Shown here: positions 44,150 to 51,871 of the stretch, in pieces
Numbering within the stretch: the first letter of the stretch is position 1
Layout of the letters: every line of letters begins with the position of its first letter
Assembly: GCF_001761325.1 (NCBI RefSeq)
Contig: NZ_CP017478.1
Location: 2,873,501 to 2,937,500, forward strand
Length of the DNA stretch: 64,000 nucleotides
Source: Urechidicola croceus
GTDB lineage: Bacteria > Bacteroidota > Bacteroidia > Flavobacteriales > Flavobacteriaceae
Direction: 5' to 3'
Translations under genes and position numbers: made by a program
Notes under the pieces: generated by a model
What the model was told of the DNA's origin: nothing
Seen by the model: only the letters and a program-made list of their open reading frames with translations
The model's database searches: none

Positions 44150-45298
44150 ATGGCGAGGAAATTAAGGATGGGTATGATTGGTGGTGGTACAGGCTCATTT
44201 ATAGGAGATGTACATAGAAAAGCAGCAGCAATTGATGGAATGATTGAATTGGTTTGTGGTGCTTTTAGTAGTACTGCAGATAAATCTATTGCTTCAGGGA
44301 AAGCTTTGTTTCTTGATGAAAGTAGATGTTATGGGACATTTGAAGAAATGATTTTGAAAGAAAAAGAATTACCCGAAGATATTCGAATGGATTTTGTTTC
44401 AATTGTAACACCTAATCATATGCATTTTCCACCGGCTAAAATGGCTCTAGAAAATGGGTTTAATGTTGTATGTGATAAGCCAATTACATTAACACTTGAT
44501 GAAGCAGTTGAACTTAAAGAAATAATAAAAAAATCAAATAAAATTTTTGCACTAACTCATAATTATACTGGACATCCAATGGTAAAACAAGCCAAAGCGA
44601 TGATTGAAAATGGTGAGTTAGGTAAAATTAGAAAAGTTCAAGTACAATATATTCAAGGATGGCTGGCAACTGATAAAGAAAGTGAAGGGCATAAACAAGC
44701 AGCTTGGAGAGTAGATCCTAAACGCTCTGGAATTGGTGGTGGATTGGGTGATATTGGAACACATGCCGAAAATTTGGTAGAATATGTTACAGGATTAAAA
44801 ATTATAGAATTAGCTGCAGATTTGAGCACCTTTGGCAAAGGAAGAGTTTTAGATGATGACGGACATTTATTGTTAAGACTTGAAGGAGGAGCAAAGGGAA
44901 TTATGTCATTTTCACAAATTGCTGTTGGCGAAGAAAATAATTTAGCCATAAAAGTTTATGGTGAAAAAGGGAGTTTGCATTGGGAGCAAGAAAACCCTAA
45001 TAAATTAACAACAAAATGGCTAGATAAGCCTAATAAAGTATATACTCCAATGGGTAATGATTTATACCCTGAAGCACTTAGTATAAGTCGAATTCCTATC
45101 GGACATCCTGAAGGATATTTAGAAGCATTTGCAACTATATATAGAAATTTTGCAAATCATTTAATGGCTAAAATTGATGGAGAATCTGTAGATAAAACAG
45201 ACTACCCAACAGTAGATGATGGAATAAGAGGAATGCAATTTATATATGCGGCAGTTGAAAGTAATACTAATAATTCAAAGTGGACAAAAATTAAATAA
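44150..45298 (+). CDS. Gfo/Idh/MocA-family oxidoreductase, DKP variant
   Basis: A 382-residue cytoplasmic protein with Rossmann motif MGMIGGGTGSFIGD and GLGDIGTHAENL active-site stretch. The usual EKP is DKP here (D109-K110-P111), a conservative change. It resembles the preceding protein over its whole length and carries the same MHFPPAKMALENGFNV-type helix, suggesting local duplication and divergence. It is 3 bp upstream of a TIM-barrel gene. Confidence 0.9.
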   Translation: MARKLRMGMIGGGTGSFIGDVHRKAAAIDGMIELVCGAFSSTADKSIASGKALFLDESRCYGTFEEMILKEKELPEDIRMDFVSIVTPNHMHFPPAKMALENGFNVVCDKPITLTLDEAVELKEIIKKSNKIFALTHNYTGHPMVKQAKAMIENGELGKIRKVQVQYIQGWLATDKESEGHKQAAWRVDPKRSGIGGGLGDIGTHAENLVEYVTGLKIIELAADLSTFGKGRVLDDDGHLLLRLEGGAKGIMSFSQIAVGEENNLAIKVYGEKGSLHWEQENPNKLTTKWLDKPNKVYTPMGNDLYPEALSISRIPIGHPEGYLEAFATIYRNFANHLMAKIDGESVDKTDYPTVDDGIRGMQFIYAAVESNTNNSKWTKIK

Positions 45299-45301
45299 CC
45301 T

Positions 45302-46357
45302 ATGAAAACAATTAAAGGACCTGCTGTATTTTTAGCACAATTTGTAGATGGTGTAGCACCATATAATTCATTAGATGGATTGTGTAAATGGGCAGCAGAT
45401 TTAGGATATAAAGGAATTCAAATCCCTACTTGGGAATCATTTTTAATAGATTTAGATAAAGCGTCTGAGAGTCAAACCTATTGTGACGATTTAAAAGGAA
45501 AAATCAATTCATATGGATTGGAAATCACGGAACTTTCAACACACTTACAAGGTCAATTGGTAGCCGTTAATCCAGCATATGATGTGATGTTTGATGGATT
45601 TGCACCTGAACATTTACGGGGAAATCCAAAGGCAAGAACTGAATGGGCAATTGATACTGTTAAAAAGGCAGGAACAGCGAGTAGAAGATTAGGACTAACA
45701 TCTCATCCAACTTTTTCAGGAACGTTATTATGGCATACGATGTATCCATGGCCTCAACGCCCACAAGGATTAGTAGAAATGGGTTTTAAAGAATTAGCGG
45801 ATAGATGGATGCCAATTCTAAATCATTTCGATGAAAACGGTGTAGATGTGTGTTATGAAATTCATCCAGGAGAAGATATTCATGATGGAATAACTTTCGA
45901 GCGTTTTCTTGAAGCAACAGGAAATCATAAACGTGTAAATATGTTATATGATCCAAGTCATTATGTATTGCAGCAATTAGACTATTTGACATTTATAGAT
46001 CATTATCATTCATTTATTAAATCTTTTCATGTAAAAGATGCAGAATTTAATGCAACTGGAAAGCAGGGAGTTTATGGTGGATATTCTGATTGGATTAATC
46101 GAGCAGGACGTTTTCGTTCTTTAGGAGATGGACAAGTAGATTTTGCAGGTATATTTTCTAAATTGACACAATATGGTTGTGATGTTTGGGCGGTTATGGA
46201 ATGGGAATGCTGTATGAAGTCGCCAGAGCAAGGTGCTCGAGAAGGAGCGCCATTTATTCAAAAGCATATCATTGAAGCGACTCAAAAAACATTTGATGAC
46301 TTTGCTGGAGGAAATACAGATGAAGATTTATTAAAAGGAATATTAGGATTAAAATAA
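45302..46357 (+). CDS. Sugar phosphate isomerase/epimerase family TIM-barrel protein (cytoplasmic)
   Basis: A 351-residue protein without signal peptide. Metal-site motifs are complete: VCYEIHPGEDIHDG (Glu/His), MLYDPSHYVLQQLDY (Asp/His), KSFHVKDAEF (His, Asp) and AVMEWECC (Glu). This matches the xylose-isomerase-like family, often found beside Gfo/Idh enzymes in inositol, 3-keto-glucose or C-glycoside breakdown. It lies between the two Gfo/Idh genes and two DUF1080 genes. Confidence 0.9.
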   Translation: MKTIKGPAVFLAQFVDGVAPYNSLDGLCKWAADLGYKGIQIPTWESFLIDLDKASESQTYCDDLKGKINSYGLEITELSTHLQGQLVAVNPAYDVMFDGFAPEHLRGNPKARTEWAIDTVKKAGTASRRLGLTSHPTFSGTLLWHTMYPWPQRPQGLVEMGFKELADRWMPILNHFDENGVDVCYEIHPGEDIHDGITFERFLEATGNHKRVNMLYDPSHYVLQQLDYLTFIDHYHSFIKSFHVKDAEFNATGKQGVYGGYSDWINRAGRFRSLGDGQVDFAGIFSKLTQYGCDVWAVMEWECCMKSPEQGAREGAPFIQKHIIEATQKTFDDFAGGNTDEDLLKGILGLK

Positions 46358-46364
46358 TAATATC

Positions 46365-47099
46365 ATGAAAAGAAGTATAGTATCATTTTTCGTTTTAGCA
46401 CTAGTTTTATCGTGTAATTGTAAAGATAAACCAACAACTACTTCAACTGATAATGTATCTGATGAAATTACAACTAAAGTAGAGTTTGTTTCATTGTTTG
46501 ATGGAAAATCATTTACTGGTTGGCATTTGTACAATGGAGGAGAATTAAATACTTCACCTTGGAAAATAGAAAATGAAGTATTGAGTTTTACTGGTAGAAA
46601 AGGTGGCTCATCGTATAATTTAGTTACCGATAAAGAATTTACAAATTTCAAATTATCTTTAGAATGGAAAATTTCAGAAGGTGGAAATAGTGGAATTATG
46701 TGGGGAGTTCAAGAAGATCTAAAATATGGAGAGCCGTATTTAACTGGACCTGAAATTCAAGTTTTACATAACGAAAAACATCCTGATGGAAAATATCCAA
46801 CACATCATGCAGGTGCTCTGTATGATATGATTACACCACCTTCTAATGTTACAAAACCTGTTGGAGAATGGAATAAGTGTGAAATTATAATCAATCACAA
46901 AACCAATGAAGGTAAAGTTTGGCTAAATGGAGTAGTTACTGCCGAATTTCCCGTTTATGGAGAAAAATGGGATGAAATGGTGGCAAACTCTAAGTTTAAG
47001 GATTGGGAAGGTTTTGGAAAATTTCAGACAGGAAAAATCTGTTTACAAGATCATGAAGATAAAGTCTGGTATAGAAATATTAAAATTCAAGAATTATAA
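46365..47099 (+). CDS. DUF1080 (3-keto-glycoside hydrolase family) lipoprotein
   Basis: A 244-residue lipoprotein (lipobox LVLSC, Cys17). DUF1080 motifs: VSLFDGKSFTGWHLY, FTNFKLSLEWKIS, GNSGIMWGVQED, GPEIQVLHNEKHPDG, WNKCEIIINH and VWYRNIKIQEL. Its stop codon shares one base with the start of the next DUF1080 gene, so the two are translationally coupled. Likely cleaves 3-keto-glycosides outside the cytoplasm. Confidence 0.88.
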   Translation: MKRSIVSFFVLALVLSCNCKDKPTTTSTDNVSDEITTKVEFVSLFDGKSFTGWHLYNGGELNTSPWKIENEVLSFTGRKGGSSYNLVTDKEFTNFKLSLEWKISEGGNSGIMWGVQEDLKYGEPYLTGPEIQVLHNEKHPDGKYPTHHAGALYDMITPPSNVTKPVGEWNKCEIIINHKTNEGKVWLNGVVTAEFPVYGEKWDEMVANSKFKDWEGFGKFQTGKICLQDHEDKVWYRNIKIQEL

Positions 47100-47884
47100 T
47101 GGTAAAAAAAATAATTGTAGTTACATTTTTGATTTCAATAATTGGTTGTAAAGAATCAGCAGTTGTTGAAATAAAGGAAGAAGCAAAAACAAATTTAGAA
47201 GTTGAACCAACTAAACCTGAGGAAACTGAGATTTGGGAGCCAAAACCTAACGTAGTTAATGTTTCGAATGGTATTCCATCTGATGCAATTGTTTTATTTG
47301 ATGGTTCAAATTTAGATTCTTGGATAAGTGCAGTTGATTCAACTGCTGCAGATTGGCATTTGAATAAAGATGGAAGTATGACTGTGAAAAATAAAGTTGG
47401 TGATATACGTACAAAACAAAATTTTGGAAGTGTACAATTACATATTGAATGGATGTCACCAGCCGAAGTTCAAGGAAGTAATCAATCTAGAGCAAATAGT
47501 GGTGTTTTTCTACAAGGAAAATACGAAGTACAGGTACTAGATAATAATGATAATGATACTTATGTAAATGGTCAAGTAGGATCTATTTATAAGCAATCAA
47601 TTCCATTGGTAAAAGCATCTTCACCAACAGGTAAATGGAACGAATATGATATTATTTTTCATGCTCCAGAGTTTGATACTGATGGAAATAAAACAAAATC
47701 TGGGACTATTACAGTTTTACATAATGGTGTTTTAGTCCAAGATCATTATGAAATTAAAGGAACTACAGAATATATTGGTTGGCCCAAAAATATAGCGCAC
47801 GGAAAAGGTCCAATAGTATTGCAGGATCATGGTGATAATAGCCGTGTGAGTTATAGAAATATTTGGGTGAGAGAATTAAACTAA
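47099..47884 (+). CDS. Second DUF1080 lipoprotein
   Basis: A 261-residue lipoprotein (lipobox ISIIGC, Cys17). DUF1080 features: AIVLFDGSNLDSWISA, FGSVQLHIEWMSP, RANSGVFLQGKYEVQVLDN, WNEYDIIFHAP, GPIVLQDHGDNSRVSYRNIWVREL. The N-terminal linker is rich in Glu, Pro and Lys. It is only distantly similar to its neighbour, so the pair may differ in glycosidic-bond preference or form a complex. It is 10 bp before the subunit-3 gene. Confidence 0.88.
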   Translation: MVKKIIVVTFLISIIGCKESAVVEIKEEAKTNLEVEPTKPEETEIWEPKPNVVNVSNGIPSDAIVLFDGSNLDSWISAVDSTAADWHLNKDGSMTVKNKVGDIRTKQNFGSVQLHIEWMSPAEVQGSNQSRANSGVFLQGKYEVQVLDNNDNDTYVNGQVGSIYKQSIPLVKASSPTGKWNEYDIIFHAPEFDTDGNKTKSGTITVLHNGVLVQDHYEIKGTTEYIGWPKNIAHGKGPIVLQDHGDNSRVSYRNIWVRELN

Positions 47885-47894
47885 AATAAAAATT

Positions 47895-48437
47895 ATGGAG
47901 CGTAGAGAACTTATAAAATTAGTGACTCTTGCAACAGGTGCCGTGTTAACTGTTCCTTTGTCAAGTACATTATTAACAGCATGTAAAAAGGTCGAAAAAA
48001 CTGAAGACATAGCATATGCGCTTCAATTTTTTAATAAAGAGGACTTTTCTATTGTTAAAAATCTAATCGATGTAATTCTTCCAAAAACTGATAGTCCTTC
48101 GGCATCTGATGTTGGAGTGCATCAAATTATTGATACTATCATTGGAAAGGTATATACATCTGATCAACAAAAATCATTTTCAGATAAATTTTCTGCTTTA
48201 AAAACATATTTATTAGAAGATAATCAGTTAGAATCACTTCAAAATTTATCAAAGTCTACGAATGAAAATGATAAAGATGCAAAATCTGCATTTTTAAATT
48301 TAAAGCAACAAACAATTGCTTATTATCTATCTACTGAAGAGATATCAAAGAATTATTTAAATTTTTTACCAATTCCAGGAGAATACAAACCTTGTATCAA
48401 GTTGGATGAAGTTAATGGAAAAGCATGGGCTATATGA
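47895..48437 (+). CDS. Gluconate 2-dehydrogenase subunit 3-family protein (Tat lipoprotein)
   Basis: A 180-residue small subunit with a twin-arginine start (MERRELIKLVTL) and lipobox-like LLTAC with Cys30. The family stretch is KNLIDVILPKTDSPSASDVGVHQIIDTII and the end is PIPGEYKPCIKLDEVNGKAW, which mirrors the paralogue at 37117. It probably carries the GMC subunit across the membrane by Tat and anchors it. It overlaps the GMC start by 4 bp (ATGA). Confidence 0.9.
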   Translation: MERRELIKLVTLATGAVLTVPLSSTLLTACKKVEKTEDIAYALQFFNKEDFSIVKNLIDVILPKTDSPSASDVGVHQIIDTIIGKVYTSDQQKSFSDKFSALKTYLLEDNQLESLQNLSKSTNENDKDAKSAFLNLKQQTIAYYLSTEEISKNYLNFLPIPGEYKPCIKLDEVNGKAWAI

Positions 48438-50137
48438 GTTTAAAAATAGAAAACACCTATGATGCTATTGTTATAGGTTCAGGAATAAGTGGTGGTTATG
48501 CTGCAATGGAATTGTGTACTAAAGGGTATAAAACATTAGTCCTTGAGCGAGGTAGAATGGTAAAACATGGTGAATATCCAACTGCACATAAAGAAATGTG
48601 GGAATTACCAACACAAAATAAATTATCTCAAGAAGAATTGAAAGATTATCCAAAGCAAAATCGTTTAAACTGGTGGGTAAATCAAGATAATAAACATTGG
48701 ATAAATAAAGATACTGAATACAATTATGATGATAGTGCCAATCGTTTTGATTGGATTCGCGGTCATCATGTTGGTGGACGTTCAATTATGTGGGGAAGAC
48801 ATTGTTATCGATGGAGTGATTTGGATTTTGAAGCTAATAAAAAAGAAGGAATTGCCATTGATTGGCCTATTCGATATAAAGATATTGAACCTTGGTATGA
48901 TAGAGTTGAAACTTTTGTGGGAGTGAGTGGCCAGGCTGAGGGTTTAGCTCAAGTACCAGATGGAAAATTTTTAAAACCTGTGCCATTAAATTGTGCAGAA
49001 CAATATTTTAGAGAAGAGGTGGCAAAGGTATATCCTGAAAGGGTAATAACTCCAGGAAGAACTGCCAATTTAACTGAGTACAACCCTGAAGTTCATAAGG
49101 GTTTAAGAGGAAAATGTCAAAACAGAAATAGATGTTGGAGAGGCTGCCCTTATGGAGCATATTTTAGTAGCCAAGCAGCAACATTACCAGTAGCAGAAGA
49201 TACAGGTAATTTAACAATTCGTCCGCATAGTGTAGTATCAGAAATTGTATACGATGAGAATACTGGTAAAGCATCTGGAGTAAAAATTATTGATGCTGAA
49301 ACAGGTGAAAAGTTAGAGATAAACGCAAGAATTATTTTTTGTAATGCTAGTACCGTTGGCACAACAGCAATCCTATTAAATAGCCGTTCTAAACGTTTTC
49401 CAAATGGATTAGGTAATGATAGTGGAGAGTTAGGTCATAATATTATGGATCATCATTACGGAATGGGAGTTTATGGTACTTTAAACAAGTTTGAAGACAC
49501 CTATTATCAAGGTAGAAAACCTCAAAGTTTTTATGTGCCTAGATGTACCAATTTGGGAGATAAAATGACAGAGAGAAACGAATATAAAAGAGGTTTCGGA
49601 TTTCAAGGAACAATTAGAAGAAGAACAGATGATTCTACAAATTTGTTAGGAAAAGATTTGAAAGATGTAATTTTTAAACCAGGACCTTACAAGTTGAGTA
49701 TGACTTGTTTTGGTGAAATGTTGCCATATCACGAAAATAAAATGTCTTTAGATTTTGAAAGGAAAGATAAAAATGGAATTCCTACAATTGTATTCGATGC
49801 AAAGTTAAGAGAAAATGAAATGAAACTTCGTGAAGATGGTGTGAAAGTAGGTATGGAAATGTTAGAGGCTGCAGGTTTTGAAGATATTGGGTATTATAAT
49901 AGTGCTACTGCACCTGGAGCATGTATTCATGAAATGGGTACAGCACGTATGGGTAGAGATCCAAAAACAAGTGTGTTGAATAAATGGAATCAAATGCATA
50001 CAGTACCAAATGTTTTTGTGACCGATGGCGCTTGTATGACAAGTTCAGGAACTCAAAATCCAAGTATTACATATATGGCTTTAACAGCCAGAGCAGTTGA
50101 TTATGCAGATAAGCAAATAAAAGCGGGTAAGTTGTAA
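48434..50137 (+). CDS. GMC-family FAD oxidoreductase, third copy
   Basis: I take ATG 48434, which overlaps the preceding stop as ATGA (567 residues); an ATG 9 bp upstream is possible. FAD motif GSGISGG, LVLERGR, RGHHVGGRSIMW, and C-terminal HEMGTARMG with TQNPSITYMA. Cysteines in Cx5Cx3C order are C228, C234 and C238. It is the most divergent of the three GMC proteins here. Expected role is periplasmic oxidation of a glycoside at C3 with transfer of electrons to the respiratory chain; no cytochrome gene is nearby. Confidence 0.9.
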   Translation: MSLKIENTYDAIVIGSGISGGYAAMELCTKGYKTLVLERGRMVKHGEYPTAHKEMWELPTQNKLSQEELKDYPKQNRLNWWVNQDNKHWINKDTEYNYDDSANRFDWIRGHHVGGRSIMWGRHCYRWSDLDFEANKKEGIAIDWPIRYKDIEPWYDRVETFVGVSGQAEGLAQVPDGKFLKPVPLNCAEQYFREEVAKVYPERVITPGRTANLTEYNPEVHKGLRGKCQNRNRCWRGCPYGAYFSSQAATLPVAEDTGNLTIRPHSVVSEIVYDENTGKASGVKIIDAETGEKLEINARIIFCNASTVGTTAILLNSRSKRFPNGLGNDSGELGHNIMDHHYGMGVYGTLNKFEDTYYQGRKPQSFYVPRCTNLGDKMTERNEYKRGFGFQGTIRRRTDDSTNLLGKDLKDVIFKPGPYKLSMTCFGEMLPYHENKMSLDFERKDKNGIPTIVFDAKLRENEMKLREDGVKVGMEMLEAAGFEDIGYYNSATAPGACIHEMGTARMGRDPKTSVLNKWNQMHTVPNVFVTDGACMTSSGTQNPSITYMALTARAVDYADKQIKAGKL

Positions 50138-50151
50138 TTATCATTTTAATA

Positions 50152-50189
50152 AACTAAAAAGCGGAAGATTAATCTTCCGCTTTTTAGTT
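50152..50189. terminator. Bidirectional terminator, perfect 38-bp palindrome
   Basis: AACTAAAAAGCGGAAGATT followed directly by its exact reverse complement, with A- and T-runs on both sides. It separates the convergent GMC and HAD genes and serves both. Confidence 0.9.
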
Positions 50190-50853
50190 AAATCAATTTT
50201 TTATCAACCACATAATTTTGAACTTCTGAAAAGTCCTTAAATATCTTGTCTGCAATTTTTAATTTTGGATGAACCGCTTCATAATGTTGAATTGCAAATG
50301 TAGTTAGTCCTGCTGCTTTAGCAGATTTAATTCCATTTTGCGTATCTTCAAAAACTAAGTATTCATTCTTTTTAAATCCAAGAGTATTTACACATAAATC
50401 ATAAGACTCAGGATGAGGCTTACTTTCTTTTACATCACTACATGTAATAGTGGTTTTAAAATACTTACTGAGATTTGTTTTGCTAAAAATATAATCTACT
50501 AAAATACGTGGACTACCAGTTACAAGTGCAATAGGATATTCTTTAGCATGAAGAAAATCTAACATTTCTATTGCATAAGGCATAAATATAATATCTTCAT
50601 TTTTAAGACGGTGTGTAGCAACCTCTTTACGCATTTGTGCAAACTTATCTATTGAAATACTTAAATTACTATACTCAATAATCATTTTGGAAGATTGAGC
50701 GTTTGGAATTCCGGCTAAGGTTTTTAAATAAAAATCATAATCGTATTGTACGTTAAATTTTTTTAAAACTTCATTTAAAGAATTAAAATGAAATTTTTCT
50801 GAATCTACAATAGTACCATCAAAATCGAAAATGAATGCTTTGATTTTACTCAT
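50188..50853 (-). CDS. HAD-family sugar phosphatase / beta-phosphoglucomutase-like
   Basis: A 221-residue cytoplasmic HAD-IA protein. Nucleophile Asp10 and Asp12 are in FDFDGTIVDS, motif II is LVTGSPR, motif III Lys is in ESKPHPESY, and motif IV is VFEDTQNGIKSAKAAG. It also has the alpha-helical cap of beta-phosphoglucomutase/sugar phosphatases. The gene is 11 bp after a Gfo/Idh gene, suggesting a sugar-phosphate step. Confidence 0.88.
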   Translation of the reverse strand: MSKIKAFIFDFDGTIVDSEKFHFNSLNEVLKKFNVQYDYDFYLKTLAGIPNAQSSKMIIEYSNLSISIDKFAQMRKEVATHRLKNEDIIFMPYAIEMLDFLHAKEYPIALVTGSPRILVDYIFSKTNLSKYFKTTITCSDVKESKPHPESYDLCVNTLGFKKNEYLVFEDTQNGIKSAKAAGLTTFAIQHYEAVHPKLKIADKIFKDFSEVQNYVVDKKLI

Positions 50854-50864
50854 GAGTAGTATTT

Positions 50865-51848
50865 TTATTCTTGTGGATATTTTAGGCCAACTTGTTGTCT
50901 AACATCGTCTAAAATAGAAATTAAGTCTAAACTATTTTGGTGTGACCACATGTGACTTTCAATTTGATTATTTTTCAAACATTTGTGACACTCTTCTATT
51001 TCATAGGTAAAACCAATTCCATTAGTGGGTAAACTATGTTTGTGCTCAATAGTATCTTTTACTAATGTATATCCTTCTGCTAAGTGCCATATTTTGTGAA
51101 TTTCAATGCGTCCTTCAGTACCATCAATTCTAGCAATCATGTCTGAATTTGATTCAAAACTACTATATAAAATTGCTTGAGCATCATCATAATTAAAAAT
51201 CATAGACGATTGCATATCACATTTCGTTATTTCGTGAAAAATAGATTTTGCTAAAATATCTTTTGGAACACCAAGAATCAAATAAGTCAAAAAAGCTGGA
51301 TAAATTCCAATATCTAAAATTGCTCCACCACCAAGTTCTAATGCAATTGTTCTACTGTCTAAACCTTGTGAAAATTTGAAAGAAAAATTGGCATTGATGA
51401 ATTTAATTTTACCTAAATCACCATTGTCAATATGTTTTTTAGCAGCTACAATACTTGGGTTAAAACGAGTCCAAAGAGCTTCCATAAAGAATCGATTGGT
51501 ACGTTTAGATGTTTCAATCATTGCAGTAGCTTCTTTAGCATTTAATGCTAAGGGTTTTTCACATAAAACATGTTTACCATGTTCCATGGCTTTGATGCTA
51601 AGTTCTGCATGAGAAACATGTGGTGTTGCTATGTAAACAATATCAACATCTGGATCTAAAAAAAGTTCATCATAACTACCATAAGAAGTTTTTGAATTAT
51701 GTTTTTTACCAAATTTTTGTGCTTTTTCAATGTTTCGTGAAGCAACCGCTGTAATCTCAGCAGCCTCAATTAAAGCCAAGTCAGATGAAAATTTGTTGGC
51801 TATGTTTCCACAGCCAACAATTCCCCATTTTATCTTTTTTGTTTCCAT
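50865..51848 (-). CDS. Gfo/Idh/MocA-family oxidoreductase (short form)
   Basis: A 327-residue cytoplasmic protein with Rossmann motif GIVGCGNIANKF, YIATPHVSHAELS, intact EKP in VLCEKPLALN and GGGAILDIGIYPAFL in place of the D-x-x-x-H-type stretch. This is the dimeric dihydrodiol/xylose-dehydrogenase-like branch rather than that of the four-module paralogues. It lies between the sodium symporter and HAD genes in one operon. Confidence 0.9.
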   Translation of the reverse strand: METKKIKWGIVGCGNIANKFSSDLALIEAAEITAVASRNIEKAQKFGKKHNSKTSYGSYDELFLDPDVDIVYIATPHVSHAELSIKAMEHGKHVLCEKPLALNAKEATAMIETSKRTNRFFMEALWTRFNPSIVAAKKHIDNGDLGKIKFINANFSFKFSQGLDSRTIALELGGGAILDIGIYPAFLTYLILGVPKDILAKSIFHEITKCDMQSSMIFNYDDAQAILYSSFESNSDMIARIDGTEGRIEIHKIWHLAEGYTLVKDTIEHKHSLPTNGIGFTYEIEECHKCLKNNQIESHMWSHQNSLDLISILDDVRQQVGLKYPQE

Positions 51849-51871
51849 TGATTATTATATTTAATGAAAAA

